A stretch of DNA of 64,000 nt. Origin: UBA10365 sp041441915 (GTDB lineage: Bacteria > Pseudomonadota > Alphaproteobacteria > Rhodobacterales > Rhodobacteraceae). Under the pieces are notes generated by a model. That model had not been told where the DNA came from. It made no database searches and saw only the letters and a list, made by a program, of their open reading frames with translations. Numbering within the stretch: the first letter of the stretch is position 1; every line of letters starts with the position of its first letter. The stretch is taken from positions 1-64,000 of the forward strand of contig JASDRS010000011.1 of the NCBI GenBank assembly GCA_041441915.1. The letters are read 5' to 3'. This document shows positions 7,764 through 17,099 of this stretch, one piece after another. A program made the position numbers and the translations under genes.

Positions 7764-8753
7764 TTAGTTCATGGCGGCATCTAGTGGTGCAAGATACCAA
7801 AAGTCTTCGATATTCAACGTCTCTGGCGTTCCATCCAATTGGCCAGCACCTGAGTACCATTCCATATCGGCCTTGGCGGCCATGCGTCCGCCACCATTAA
7901 TGTCATAAAGGCCTCCCGCAACCGCATCAGCATAAAAGCCATCTAGTTCAGCCAAGACTTCTTTTGGCAATTGGCCAATAGGCCCGTCTGGATCGGTTTC
8001 ACGACGAATTATGGTCGGATCTTTGGCCATATCTTGATAGACGCTAAGTAATGCTTTTACGAAAATGTCGACCTGATCCGAATTATCTTTTATCCAATCG
8101 ATGTTAGCAAACAGTGCCTCATCGCTGGCATCAACATCAAACATTGGAAGTGCGTGAAAGAGATCGCCCGCTTTGGCAAGAATTTTGTTTTTATTGGATA
8201 GGTCAAGAATGGTTGCCTCGGCTTGGCCTGCTATCATAGCCACAACGCGGTTGGCCGAACCTGGAACGTAAGACCGCTCTCCCAGTTGAATGCCAACTCT
8301 TGATTCAATCACGTTGGCGATTGAATCAGTGCCGCCACCACGAGAATGCAACATGATGGGTTGGCCATTAAGGTCTTTAAGCTCATTATACTTCATTGTG
8401 GTGACGGGGAAGAATTTAAGTTTTGATAACTGATAAATAATACGGATAGGCGCCTTCGAACGCTGCATAGCCGCATAGGGTGTGCCAAAGCCAATATCCA
8501 TTTGGCCGCTTAGAACTGACTGAATGGCTAGCTCTTCGTCAGCGAAAGCAGTCCATTCATAGTCAAGACCATTGGCTTTAGCACGGTCAAGCGCCACAAA
8601 AAACGCAGCCAATTCGTCCGAAGGCGTTTCTGCCAAAGCAATTTTTATGGTTGCAGCCTGTATAGGTGCTGCTGCGAATAGCCCAACACTCATGGACGTC
8701 ACGAGTGGCACTGCGAGGGCAAATTTCGCAATTTTTTTAAACATTGGTATCAT
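7764..8753 (-). CDS. ABC transporter substrate-binding protein (NMT1/SsuA-like)
   Basis: The 329-aa protein carries a signal peptide (basic start, hydrophobic core to about residue 33, cleavage near APIQAA) and two alpha/beta lobes like SsuA/TauA/ThiY-type proteins. Landmarks are VLSGQMDIGFGTPYAAM (about 80), MLHSRGGGTDSIAN (about 134) and VAMIAGQAEATILDLS (about 170). A strong ribosome site GGGAGGAG precedes the ATG. It is the first gene of the importer operon, behind the GntR-type regulator. The ligand cannot be read from sequence. Confidence 0.88.
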   Translation of the reverse strand: MIPMFKKIAKFALAVPLVTSMSVGLFAAAPIQAATIKIALAETPSDELAAFFVALDRAKANGLDYEWTAFADEELAIQSVLSGQMDIGFGTPYAAMQRSKAPIRIIYQLSKLKFFPVTTMKYNELKDLNGQPIMLHSRGGGTDSIANVIESRVGIQLGERSYVPGSANRVVAMIAGQAEATILDLSNKNKILAKAGDLFHALPMFDVDASDEALFANIDWIKDNSDQVDIFVKALLSVYQDMAKDPTIIRRETDPDGPIGQLPKEVLAELDGFYADAVAGGLYDINGGGRMAAKADMEWYSGAGQLDGTPETLNIEDFWYLAPLDAAMN

Positions 8754-8850
8754 AATTGTCTCCTCCCTGAGAACATAATTTATTAGATGTCTGAAGTAGC
8801 GGTTGCGTAATTAGGCATGGCTCTTAGTTCTGCCACTTTGCTTTGATGCT

Positions 8851-9537
8851 CTATACCTCTCCAAACAGGGCCGAGACTGAGCGCAGGTGGGCGCGCATTG
8901 CCTCGTAAGCCAGATCAGGATTTCGGTTTTCTATTGCTTGCTCAATCGCTTCATGTTCCGCAAAGCTTTTGTGGTTGGCTGGTGGGCGGGCGCTGTCACG
9001 GCTGACATTGCCCCAAGCCACGGCTCGGCGAACATGGTTTAACTGATCAAACAGCATCAAAAGTAATTGATTGTCACTGGATTCTGCGACGGTGCGGTGG
9101 AATATATCGTCTTGCACTTCGTAATCGGCCCAGTTTGAAGCAGCGCGCGCGCGCTCAAGCGCGAGTTTCATTTGAGTCATTGTTTGGCCTGAAGCGTTGA
9201 TAGCAGCTTCACGCGCAATGGCAGGTTCAATTGCTATGCGGGCACGCATCATTCTAAATGGCGTTAGACGGCGGCCAAGTTCAACTAGGCTGCTTACACC
9301 AGTGCCGTTACTTTCGTGCGCTACAAAGGTGCCTTTGCCAACGTGCCGCCATAGCGCGCCGTCGCTTTCTAGAACATCAAGCGCCTTACGTAAGCAAGAG
9401 CGCGTCAGGCCTAGCTGTTCGGTCAACTCGCGTTCGGCTGGTAGACGATCACCGCGTAAATATCCGCCAGTACGAATAAAGCCTCGTAGGCGTGAAACGC
9501 TGCCCTCTACCGAGATGGATTCGAGTATTTGTGACAT
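8851..9537 (-). CDS. GntR family regulator, FadR/FCD subfamily
   Basis: An N-terminal winged helix (about residues 10-75, with RLPAERELTEQLGLTR and GKGTFV) is followed by an all-helical FCD ligand domain (about 90-215) containing DIFHRTVAESSDN and an H-x3-A motif near HEAIEQAI. I start at ATG 9537; a TTG three codons upstream overlaps the operator edge. It lies upstream of the importer on the same strand and divergent from the FAH gene, so it probably represses both, releasing DNA on binding a small carboxylate. A clear palindrome sits immediately upstream of its start. Confidence 0.9.
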   Translation of the reverse strand: MSQILESISVEGSVSRLRGFIRTGGYLRGDRLPAERELTEQLGLTRSCLRKALDVLESDGALWRHVGKGTFVAHESNGTGVSSLVELGRRLTPFRMMRARIAIEPAIAREAAINASGQTMTQMKLALERARAASNWADYEVQDDIFHRTVAESSDNQLLLMLFDQLNHVRRAVAWGNVSRDSARPPANHKSFAEHEAIEQAIENRNPDLAYEAMRAHLRSVSALFGEV

Positions 9538-9546
9538 TGATTCCAA

Positions 9547-9560
9547 ATTGGTTGACCAAT
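9547..9560. promoter_or_regulatory. GntR/FadR-type operator palindrome
   Basis: ATTGGT-TG-ACCAAT is a perfect 6+6 inverted repeat with a 2-base spacer. It matches the TGGT-Nx-ACCA core recognised by many FadR-subfamily proteins such as PdhR, and lies 10 bases before the regulator start, in the divergent promoter region shared with the FAH gene. Autoregulation is the simplest reading. Confidence 0.75.
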
Positions 9561-9728
9561 AATAAAAAGGATATACAGATTCTTCAATAGTAATGATTGC
9601 TTATAACCGAGTTTTAGTCAATATAATAGTTTATACTTTTTAGATTGGTTGGGATTGATTTTATTCAGCTTTTGTGCAATGCTGAATATTATTAAGCGCA
9701 AAATCAATTCATTAGGTTAGGTTTTTCA

Positions 9729-10412
9729 ATGGCCAATCACGTTATCATCACTCCAGAAATCCCAATAATTCCAGTAGCTGGAGGCGGAGAATTTCCCGTA
9801 CGTCGTGTGTACTGTATCGGGCGGAACTATGCGGCGCATACCATTGAAATGGGGGGTGATCCGAATCGGGAGGCGCCATTCTTCTTTCAAAAAAATCCTA
9901 ATAACGTTGATGCGACGGGCGAATTTCCCTATCCGCCTCATTCCTCAGACGTGCACCACGAAATCGAACTTCTGGTGGCGTTAAAATCGGGTGGTAATAA
10001 TATTTCCTTAGACCAAGCCATGAGCCATGTTTGGGGCTATGCGGTATCTTTAGACATGACGCGCCGCGATTTACAGGGCCAGCAAAAGAAACTTGGCCGG
10101 CCATGGGAAATTGGCAAGGCCTTTGAGCGGTCGGGTCCGGTTGGCTTACTACATCCCGTCAGCGAAACGGGCTTTTTGGAAAAAGGGCGGATAGAGCTTA
10201 AGGTGAATGGTCAAGTGAAACAGGAAGGCGATTTGGATCAGATGATCTGGAAAGTAGCCGAGATGATTTCTTACCTGTCGGAATATTTCGAATTGGCCGC
10301 TGGTGATGTGATTATGTCAGGCACTCCTTCGGGCGTGGGCGCCATCGTGCGCGGTGATGTAATGGAAGGTTCAGTTACTGGCTTAAGCCAGTTAAAGGTT
10401 AAAGTCGTTTAA
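9729..10412 (+). CDS. Fumarylacetoacetate hydrolase family protein (fumarylpyruvate hydrolase-like)
   Basis: The 227-aa protein is a single FAH C-terminal-type domain. Metal ligands are Glu78 and Glu80 (HHEIE) and Asp109 (SLDMTRRD); GKAFERSGPVG and MSGTPSGVGA are other family blocks. The beginning YCIGRNYAAHTIEMG resembles NagK-type fumarylpyruvate hydrolases of the gentisate route, and glutathione-type or acylpyruvate hydrolases are alternatives. It is transcribed away from the GntR regulator and the importer, suggesting that the imported compound is degraded to an acylpyruvate-like intermediate. Confidence 0.85.
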   Translation: MANHVIITPEIPIIPVAGGGEFPVRRVYCIGRNYAAHTIEMGGDPNREAPFFFQKNPNNVDATGEFPYPPHSSDVHHEIELLVALKSGGNNISLDQAMSHVWGYAVSLDMTRRDLQGQQKKLGRPWEIGKAFERSGPVGLLHPVSETGFLEKGRIELKVNGQVKQEGDLDQMIWKVAEMISYLSEYFELAAGDVIMSGTPSGVGAIVRGDVMEGSVTGLSQLKVKVV

Positions 10413-10544
10413 CTAAAATAAGCCTTATGGCCGTGCCTCGGCCAAACTGGTGGAGCATTACCTTTAGTCAGGTGATTGCTGCCCGTTAAATTGAGCTCTG
10501 TAGTTCTGCACGATTCTAGTTGGCATTTTAAGGAACTATTAGTT

Positions 10545-11069
10545 ATGTTTGGCCTGATGTTTGGTTCGATGACGCAAGAGATTTTGGCTTTGGCTATAGT
10601 TGCTGGAATGCCTGTTTTATTTATCCGCAAGATAAGGTCTTAGGTGTTTTGGCCAACCATGCGCCTTGGACAATCGCAGCTATGTTTATTATCGTGGGTG
10701 GATTAGTGCGTACGGGCGCGCTTAAATTGGTTGCCCAACTGGTGTTCCGCCATTTGACATTGCACCCCCAGATAGAGCCTGTCGGCGCGCCCATGCGATT
10801 ATAGTGATAGGTTGTTTGTTGGCTGCAGTTAACTTCTTGGTCCTGAATGTTGCCCTGATTGCGGTTCTGGCGCTTTTAAGTGTAGCGGTGATGATGGCAG
10901 CGTCGGCCAGTTCCGACACCTATTGGCTGCTAAACCAACACATTAGTCTATGGGCCAGCTGGCTATGAATTTATTGATTTTTTTACGCTTTGGCTTACCA
11001 CTGAATATTCTGATGGCTCTAGTGATGAGTACGGCAATTCCGTTCTTTTTTTCCATTTTGAAACCGTAA
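10545..11069 (+). pseudogene. Decayed SLC13/DASS-type transporter with internal deletion
   Basis: ATG at 10545 with AAGGA upstream opens MFGLMFGSMTQEILALAIV, then the frame stops. A second frame gives WTIAAMFIIVGGLVRTGAL, the family's GGxxxxTGAL block, and a third gives ARAIIVIGCLLAAVNFLVLN. The last part (about 10960-11069) reads FLRFGLPLNILMALVMSTAIP, the usual C-terminal helix of sodium/dicarboxylate or sulfate permeases. At least two frameshifts are present and most of the middle (several hundred residues) is gone. It is non-functional. Confidence 0.7.
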
Positions 11070-11124
11070 ATATCAAAATATTTTTGGCTTCAAAATAGTG
11101 CATGCCATGTCCAATTATAGTTGG

Positions 11125-13344
11125 TTAGCCAATGATGGCATTCAAAGTCGAACTAGGGCGCATCACTGCGGCAGTTTTGATCGCATCCGTGTGGTAATAG
11201 CCGCCTAAGTCTGCAGGCTGGCCTTGGAGAGCGGCGAGCTCGGCCAATATTTTAGTTTGGTTGTCAGATAGGGCTTTATGGATTGGTTTGAAATGTGTGG
11301 CCAGTACAGTGTCTTCTGTTTGCATCGCCAACATTTCTGCCCAGTAAAGCGCAAAGAAATAGTGTGTGTCACGCAGGTCTGTCTGGCCCACATGGCCGCG
11401 CGGAGAATGGTCCTTCTCCAAAACCTTTTGGGTGGCAGCATCAATACCCTTGGCCAATAAAGCCGCTTTTTTATTACCTTTTTGCTCAGCGACAAAGTTA
11501 AAAGATTCACCAAGGGCACAAAATTCACCCAAAGAATCCCAACGCAAGTGCCCCTCCTCAACCAGTTGCTGTACATGTTTGGGGGCCGAACCGCCCGCAC
11601 CTGTTTCAAACAGGCCGCCACCGTTCATTAGCTTAACAACAGACAACATTTTGGCGGAAGTGCCCAACTCTAGTATTGGAAACAGATCGGTGAGGTAGTC
11701 GCGCAGCACGTTGCCAGTAATTGAAATCACGTCCTGGCCCGTGCGCATCGTTTGAAAGGTAAAGCGGGTCGCTTCACGTGGTGCCATGATACGGATGCCC
11801 AGAGGTTCTGCGCCCTCTTCGGTAAGAATTTTGTGCACATAGGCAATGATTTGAATATCATGAGCCCGTTTTTCATTAAGCCAAAAAACTGCAGGTGCGC
11901 CTGTGGCTTTAACCCTTGCAATGCCGAGCTTCACCCAATCTTCAATCGGGGCTTGGTTGGCGCTTGAAGAGCGCCAAATGTCGCCCGCGGCAAGTAAATG
12001 GCTGTGCAGCACTTCACCATTGGCAGCGATATAACGCATGGTTCCTGCCTGAGGCACTTCGAACGTGGTGGGATGAGAGCCATACTCTTCGGCCTTTTGC
12101 GCCATCAGGCCTACATTCGAAACTGCGCCGCAGGTTCTAGGGTCGAGTGCGCCTGTTTCGTTAAAATAAGCAATGGTTTCATCGTAAACTGAAGCATAGC
12201 AATTATCTGGGATCAGGCATTTACAGTCGTGTTCCCTGCCATCAGGGCCCCAACCCTTTCCGCCCGCGCGAATGATAGCGGGCATTGATGCATCAACAAT
12301 CACGTCAGAAGATACGTGCAAATTTGTGATACCTTTATCAGAATTCACCATATATAAATCAGGCTTTGTTCCCATATGATCTTTAAGATCCGCAGCCAGT
12401 ATAGTCGCCTGCTCGGCAGGCAAAGTGGCAATGCGCTCCTCTAGGTCAATAAGGCCAAGGTTTGGATTATAGCCAATCGCAGTCAACCTAGTGTGGTGTT
12501 TTGCAACAAACTCTTCCAAAATTACCGACACCGCATGGCCAAAAATGATTGGATCAGAAATTTTCATCATTGTGGCTTTAAGGTGCAGTGAAAAAAGCAC
12601 GCCCTTTATCTTTGCATCTTTCATTTCGTTACGATAAAAATCGCGCAGTGTCGCGACTGACATAAAAGTCGCATCAACCACAGTACCTTTTTGCAGTTTA
12701 AGGCCCTCTTTCATCACGGTGATGCTGCCGTTTGTCGCTAAAAAATCAATTTTGGCAGTGCCTGCCTGCTCTGCTGTGATAGTTATCGATGTCTCATTTG
12801 CCAAAAAGTCATCGCCAGGCATCGAGCTAACGTGGGTCTTTGATGTTCCCAACCATGTCCCCATCAAATGGGGGTTGTTCATTGCATAATTTTTAACTGC
12901 TTTGGCTACGCGGCGGTCAGAGTTGCCCTCGCGTAAAACGGGGTTTACCGCGCTGCCTTTAATCGCGTCATAGCGGGCCTGGATGGATTTTTGCTCAGTA
13001 TCAATAGCCGTATCTGGGTAGTTTGGAACGTCATAGCCTTGGGATTGGAGTTCAACGATCGCACCTCTGAGCTGGGGGATAGACGCCGAAATATTTGGTA
13101 ATTTAATAACATTGGCGTCAGGTGTTTTTACAAGGTCGCCCAAAATGGCCAGATCGTCTTCCTGACGTTGTGCTGGAGTTAAAACTTCTGGAAATGCTGC
13201 GATCACCCGCCCTGCAAGAGATATATCTTTTTTATCAATCGTCACATCGGCTAGCCGGGCGAACGCCTGAACGATAGGTAAAAGAGAAGCGCTAGCCAGT
13301 TCGGGGGCTTCGTCGACAGTGGTGTAAATGATATCTGGGTTCAT
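11125..13344 (-). CDS. icd: Isocitrate dehydrogenase, NADP-dependent, monomeric type
   Basis: The 739-aa product is the large single-chain isocitrate dehydrogenase that oxidises isocitrate to 2-oxoglutarate in the TCA cycle, making NADPH and CO2. It is unrelated in length to the 420-aa dimeric type. Family blocks include the N-terminal DIIYTTVDEAPELAS, LRRVAKAVKNYA-like region near 145, GRDGREHDCKCLIPDNCYA-like segment near 355-375, and TGAGGSAPKHVQQ near 590. It is monocistronic between two decayed transporter genes. Monomeric forms occur in many marine alphaproteobacteria. Confidence 0.95.
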   Translation of the reverse strand: MNPDIIYTTVDEAPELASASLLPIVQAFARLADVTIDKKDISLAGRVIAAFPEVLTPAQRQEDDLAILGDLVKTPDANVIKLPNISASIPQLRGAIVELQSQGYDVPNYPDTAIDTEQKSIQARYDAIKGSAVNPVLREGNSDRRVAKAVKNYAMNNPHLMGTWLGTSKTHVSSMPGDDFLANETSITITAEQAGTAKIDFLATNGSITVMKEGLKLQKGTVVDATFMSVATLRDFYRNEMKDAKIKGVLFSLHLKATMMKISDPIIFGHAVSVILEEFVAKHHTRLTAIGYNPNLGLIDLEERIATLPAEQATILAADLKDHMGTKPDLYMVNSDKGITNLHVSSDVIVDASMPAIIRAGGKGWGPDGREHDCKCLIPDNCYASVYDETIAYFNETGALDPRTCGAVSNVGLMAQKAEEYGSHPTTFEVPQAGTMRYIAANGEVLHSHLLAAGDIWRSSSANQAPIEDWVKLGIARVKATGAPAVFWLNEKRAHDIQIIAYVHKILTEEGAEPLGIRIMAPREATRFTFQTMRTGQDVISITGNVLRDYLTDLFPILELGTSAKMLSVVKLMNGGGLFETGAGGSAPKHVQQLVEEGHLRWDSLGEFCALGESFNFVAEQKGNKKAALLAKGIDAATQKVLEKDHSPRGHVGQTDLRDTHYFFALYWAEMLAMQTEDTVLATHFKPIHKALSDNQTKILAELAALQGQPADLGGYYHTDAIKTAAVMRPSSTLNAIIG

Positions 13345-13639
13345 TGCGGTAGCTATTTCTTTCTATTGGGGCGGCCTTGGGACTATTGAGCATATTTTAA
13401 AAATTTTATCTCTATCACATACATCTTGAACGTTGTTCTACACCAAAAAAACTAAAAAGGAAAGTGTGGTATGCAATGGTATGCTGTAATAGGGGTAATC
13501 CAGAAAAATCGTAATCGATAAAAATGGTGCCCTAGAACTGAAATCAAAAATGCTCCGAAAATAAGTGAAGCCACTCAGGATACTGATTTGTGAAATTTTA
13601 AATTGCCAAATACTCGGCACGCAATTATTAATTTTCAGA
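13345..13639. other. Short intergenic stretch, AT-rich
   Basis: The stretch between the icd start and the LivF relic holds no gene I can support. A minus-strand frame continues from the LivF relic but reads as random hydrophobic sequence. The icd promoter should lie here; I see no clear -35/-10 pair. Confidence 0.4.
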
Positions 13640-14071
13640 ATCTCTTTTTCTGAGCCGCCAAAAACAACAGTTCCCGCATCTAAAATTACCGTCCGCTCGG
13701 CAAGTTTTAGCGCCACCACCGCGTTTTATTCAACGATAGTAGTCGCAATCCCTTGATCGCAAATAGCATTCAGTGTCTTGGCCATTTATTGTAAAATCAT
13801 GAAGCCTAGACCTGCGTAGGGTCCATCTAACAGTAATACCTTGATGTCGCGCGCCAACGCTCGAGCAATAGCCAGCATTTGCTGATCATTCCCGAACAGC
13901 GTGACGCCTTCTTGTTTGCGCCGCTCAGCAAGGCAGGGAAATAGGGTATAAATGCGGTCAAGCTACCAGCCGACAGGTGGCGAAATTTGTGCCAAATGCA
14001 GGTTTATCCCCACCGTTTGGCGAGCAATAATGTGGCGATCTTCGGGATCCAACACAATTCTCCCTGCCAAT
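13640..14071 (-). pseudogene. Decayed LivF-type branched-chain amino acid ABC ATPase
   Basis: One minus-strand frame reads as LivF through several in-frame stops: LAGRIVLDPEDRHIIARQ, LDRIYTLFPCLAERR, QQMLAIARALA, IKVLLLDGPYAGLG and VALKLAERTVILDAGTVVFGG. The signature LSGGEQ is reduced to LFGND, and Walker B LLLDEP has become LLLDGP. The Walker A part is missing because the relic is cut off at the transaldolase stop. Decay is by point mutations and stops with almost no frameshift, unlike the neighbouring relics. No other Liv gene is nearby. Confidence 0.8.
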
Positions 14072-14083
14072 GCTTGCTGCATC

Positions 14084-15022
14084 TCAAATAGCGTCTGAGA
14101 TCAGCTTATAAAGTTTGAGTGTATCTGTGTTGAAGTTGCGAATGCCTTCAGCCATTTTTTCGGTTGCCATAGCGTCTTCATTCATGTTCCAGCGAAAGGT
14201 GGCCTCATTTAAAACCGTGTGTGTGCCTGCTGGCAAGCCATCAGCCGAAAGCGCGCGTGGTAAAGTGCCCGTGGCATCTTCAAGTTCTTGCAAAAGCCCG
14301 GGTGAAATGGTTAGGCGGTCGCAGCCCGCCAAGGCTTCGATCTGGCCAATGTTACGAAATGATGCGCCCATAACGACTGTATTGAAGTCATTGGATTTGT
14401 AGTGCTCATAAATACGCTTCACTGACAAAACACCTGGATCGGTTTGTGGAGTATATCTTTGTCCTGTGGCTCTCGCATGCCAATCGGTAATTCGACCCAC
14501 AAACGGCGAGATCAAAAACACCCCGGCATCGGCACACGCGGCGGCTTGGGCAAAGCTGAAGATTAGGGTTAGATTGCAATTTATGCCCTCACGTTCAAGT
14601 TGTCGTGCAGCAGAAATACCTTCCCATGTAGCGGCAAGCTTGATTAGGACGCGGCTTTTGTTGATGCCACGTGCGGCGTACTGGTCGACCAATTCATGCG
14701 CACAGGCGAGTGAGGCTTGCATATCAAAAGAAAGGTCTGCGTCTACTTCGGTTGAGACGCGGCCCGGCACCAGCGCGGACAGGCTGGCCCCAACAGAAAT
14801 GGTCAGATCTGTCGCAATGGCCCGAATGGGATTGGCCTTGCCTTTGCCACCAGACACGGCCTCAGCAAATGTTGCAGCAAACTTGGGGCTGGTGCAGGTT
14901 TTCAACACGATCGAAGGATTGGTTGTGCAATCTTCTGGCCGATGATTGACAACCGCCTCCAAATCACCTGTATCGGCGACAACGACGGTCATTTTACGCA
15001 ATTGGTTGAGTTTATTTGTCAT
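14084..15022 (-). CDS. tal: Transaldolase
   Basis: Transaldolase moves a dihydroxyacetone unit between sugar phosphates in the non-oxidative pentose phosphate pathway. The 312-aa sequence belongs to the classical TalB group: DTGD near 18-21, TTNPSIVLK at 33-41, Schiff-base lysine in RVLIKLAATWEG (Lys128), and the ISPFVGRITDW block (about 170-180). There is no clear ribosome site before the ATG. The gene is 109 bases downstream of an SDR gene on the same strand. Confidence 0.95.
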   Translation of the reverse strand: MTNKLNQLRKMTVVVADTGDLEAVVNHRPEDCTTNPSIVLKTCTSPKFAATFAEAVSGGKGKANPIRAIATDLTISVGASLSALVPGRVSTEVDADLSFDMQASLACAHELVDQYAARGINKSRVLIKLAATWEGISAARQLEREGINCNLTLIFSFAQAAACADAGVFLISPFVGRITDWHARATGQRYTPQTDPGVLSVKRIYEHYKSNDFNTVVMGASFRNIGQIEALAGCDRLTISPGLLQELEDATGTLPRALSADGLPAGTHTVLNEATFRWNMNEDAMATEKMAEGIRNFNTDTLKLYKLISDAI

Positions 15023-15131
15023 GATTTCAATGCCTTATTTTATCCTGATAGAGGAGTGGGATTGCGCAGCCTTACACAGATTTTGCGCCAATCCAAAGAG
15101 AATTTCATGCTAGGGATTGGGATTTCTAGAG

Positions 15132-15911
15132 TTATATCGTGATATTGGCTGCGCCACCATCAAGAACAATATTTTGACCTACCATGTAGGCTGCCTGTTG
15201 ACTGCATAAAAAGGCACACGCCGCGCCAAAATCAGCCGCTGATCCGTAGCGGCGTGCGGGGATTGTGGCTGTGCGCTCGGCCCGTGCTTCGAGCATCGAG
15301 ATGTTTCTTTGCGCAGCCAAGCCCTCATCTAACATATCTGCGCGAGCGGTGGCGTGAATGCCTGGCAACAGATTGTTGATGATCACGCCATGGGGCGCAA
15401 CTTGTCGCGCAGTTCCTCCTACAAAGCCCGTTAAACCAGCCCGAGCCGCATTGGACAGTCCTAGCTGCGGAATGGGCGCTTTAACTGATTGCGAGGTGAT
15501 GTTTACTACCCGACCCCACCCTTTGGCGATCATTTCAGGCATTAGGGCTTGCATCAGAGCAATGGGAGTCAGCATATTAGCGTCAAGTGCGGCGATGAAA
15601 TCGTCGCGGTTCCAATCTGACCAAAGGCCTGCCGGGGGGCCGCCTGCATTGGTGATCAATATATTGCTACTTTGCGCAACAGCCAAAACGGAAGCTCGCC
15701 CGGATGGGCTGGTAATATCCGCGGCTACAGTTTCAACTTGTACGCCGAACTGATCGCGAATTTCAGTTGCGGTAACTTCTAGCGCATCATGTCCACGAGC
15801 ATTCAGTACCAAATGTACGCCTGCCTCGGCCAAAGCCCAAGCCGCACCTTTTCCTAAACCCTTACTTGACGCGCAAACCAGAGCCCGTTTACCAGCGATT
15901 CCTAAATTCAT
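15132..15911 (-). CDS. SDR-fold oxidoreductase lacking the canonical Tyr-Lys pair
   Basis: The 259-aa protein has a Rossmann fold with the cofactor loop ASSKGLGKG (about 14-22), NAGGPP (88-93) and the strand-5 Ser in NITSQS (Ser140). Where the catalytic YxxxK should be, it reads S153-N-A-A-R157 (LSNAARAGLTG). This swap recurs in a known FabG-like subgroup, so it is not a sequencing accident, but chemistry must differ or the protein may be a different reductase. It lies between transaldolase and an AraC regulator, all on one strand. Substrate is unknown. Confidence 0.85.
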   Translation of the reverse strand: MNLGIAGKRALVCASSKGLGKGAAWALAEAGVHLVLNARGHDALEVTATEIRDQFGVQVETVAADITSPSGRASVLAVAQSSNILITNAGGPPAGLWSDWNRDDFIAALDANMLTPIALMQALMPEMIAKGWGRVVNITSQSVKAPIPQLGLSNAARAGLTGFVGGTARQVAPHGVIINNLLPGIHATARADMLDEGLAAQRNISMLEARAERTATIPARRYGSAADFGAACAFLCSQQAAYMVGQNIVLDGGAANITI

Positions 15912-15975
15912 GATATCATCTTAACGCATTTTATATAGCATTTATATAGCCGTGCGCTTTGGGCGCAATCGAAGT

Positions 15976-16773
15976 TCAGCTCAATTTTCGAAAGAGGCTT
16001 GGATTTTTTCCAGTCTTTTGGGTAAAAGCGCGGCTGAAGTAAGCGGGGCTTATGAAGCCTAAGCTTTTTGAGATGTCGCTGACTGGAACTTGGGTTTCAG
16101 TCAACATTGTGCAAGCCTCAAACAGCTTGCGGTCTTGCAAAATTTGCAATGCGCTTTTGCCGCAAGTTATGTTGCACGATCTTGTCAAATGCGTGGGCGT
16201 TATTCCAAGTTTTTTGGCTAGCACTGTTACATTTACTCCGTTGCGAAATTCATTTTCGATAAGCTTGGTAAAAGCATCTACAATCTGGCACGAGGATTTT
16301 GGTGAAGATTGTGCCACCTTCGAATGCAGGGCTTGGCGTTGAATGAATATACTAAGCAAATCCACATAAGCTGATGCCGCCCGCTCCGAGGCTAAGTTAG
16401 CGCTGAAAATCTCTCTCTGGATATTTTCCAGAAGAAATCTCAATTCAGTCTGAAATAACCCAGTGCGCACCCGCAACTGAAGCGGTTGTTGCGGCAAAAT
16501 CGTTTGACAGTTTCGGCCCATGAATAAAGCCGTGCCATATACATCGGGGTTTAAATCAAAGCCGTGCATCGTGCCCGCGGGAATAAAAAAGGCGTTATGC
16601 ATGGAATAATTGGCGGTGCTGCCGCCGATTGTGATTCGACCAGTCCCCTTGGTGAACCATAAAAAGAACGGTTCCGACAGCGTGCGCATAGCTTCGGTTC
16701 GCCATTTTCCTTTCGCGGCTAGCTGAGCGACTGGAAAAATTCTCATATCGGATAGATAGAAAGCTTCGCCCAT
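15976..16773 (-). CDS. AraC family transcriptional regulator
   Basis: The 265-aa protein has an N-terminal cupin-like sensor (about 1-110, with TGRITIGG and AFFIPAGTMHGF) and a C-terminal AraC double helix-turn-helix (about 165-262), including ITPTHLTRSCNITCGKSA and the conserved AYFSRAFTQKTGKNPSLFR. GAGGT precedes the ATG. It is divergent from an MFS transporter gene, whose expression it is most likely to control; two direct repeats lie just upstream of its start. Confidence 0.9.
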   Translation of the reverse strand: MGEAFYLSDMRIFPVAQLAAKGKWRTEAMRTLSEPFFLWFTKGTGRITIGGSTANYSMHNAFFIPAGTMHGFDLNPDVYGTALFMGRNCQTILPQQPLQLRVRTGLFQTELRFLLENIQREIFSANLASERAASAYVDLLSIFIQRQALHSKVAQSSPKSSCQIVDAFTKLIENEFRNGVNVTVLAKKLGITPTHLTRSCNITCGKSALQILQDRKLFEACTMLTETQVPVSDISKSLGFISPAYFSRAFTQKTGKNPSLFRKLS

Positions 16774-17099
16774 GGTGACCTCAATGTGGATTATTCATTG
16801 TGGATAACTTTATCATTAGTAGAAAAATAATCAATTAAATTATATTAAATCAGTAACTTCCAACATATAGTTAATATAAGGTATTTATAATTCATGAAAC
16901 CACTAAATGTTGTAAATGTGCAAGTTTCCAAAATTCATTAAAATAATTTCCCCACACAAACTATGGAAACTATTACCCGGCACCGTTCTAAAGCTTTACT
17001 TTAAACCGATAGACCAAAGATATGGATTACCTTATCGGTAGGCTGCGGGACCCTAACCGAAAATCTGGGTTGGATGATCTTAAAGGTGGAAAACAAACC
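16774..17099. other. Divergent regulatory region, AraC gene / MFS gene
   Basis: This AT-rich 326-base stretch between divergent genes should contain both promoters. It carries the direct repeats at 16782-16805 and long A/T tracts around 16820-16960. I see no gene. An in-frame ATG at 17022 would extend the MFS protein by 26 polar residues but lacks a ribosome site. Confidence 0.5.
16782..16805. promoter_or_regulatory. Direct repeats, possible AraC-type operator
   Basis: CAATGTGGAT (16782-16791) and CATTGTGGAT (16796-16805) differ at one position and are spaced 14 bases apart, close to the regulator's start codon. AraC-family proteins commonly bind direct repeats, so autoregulation is plausible, though the 14-base period is shorter than the usual about 21. 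Confidence 0.4.

Noticed and set aside
11205..12192. Several 60-140 aa frames on both strands inside icd
   Set aside because: They are shadows of the 739-codon icd gene, with no ribosome sites or family features.
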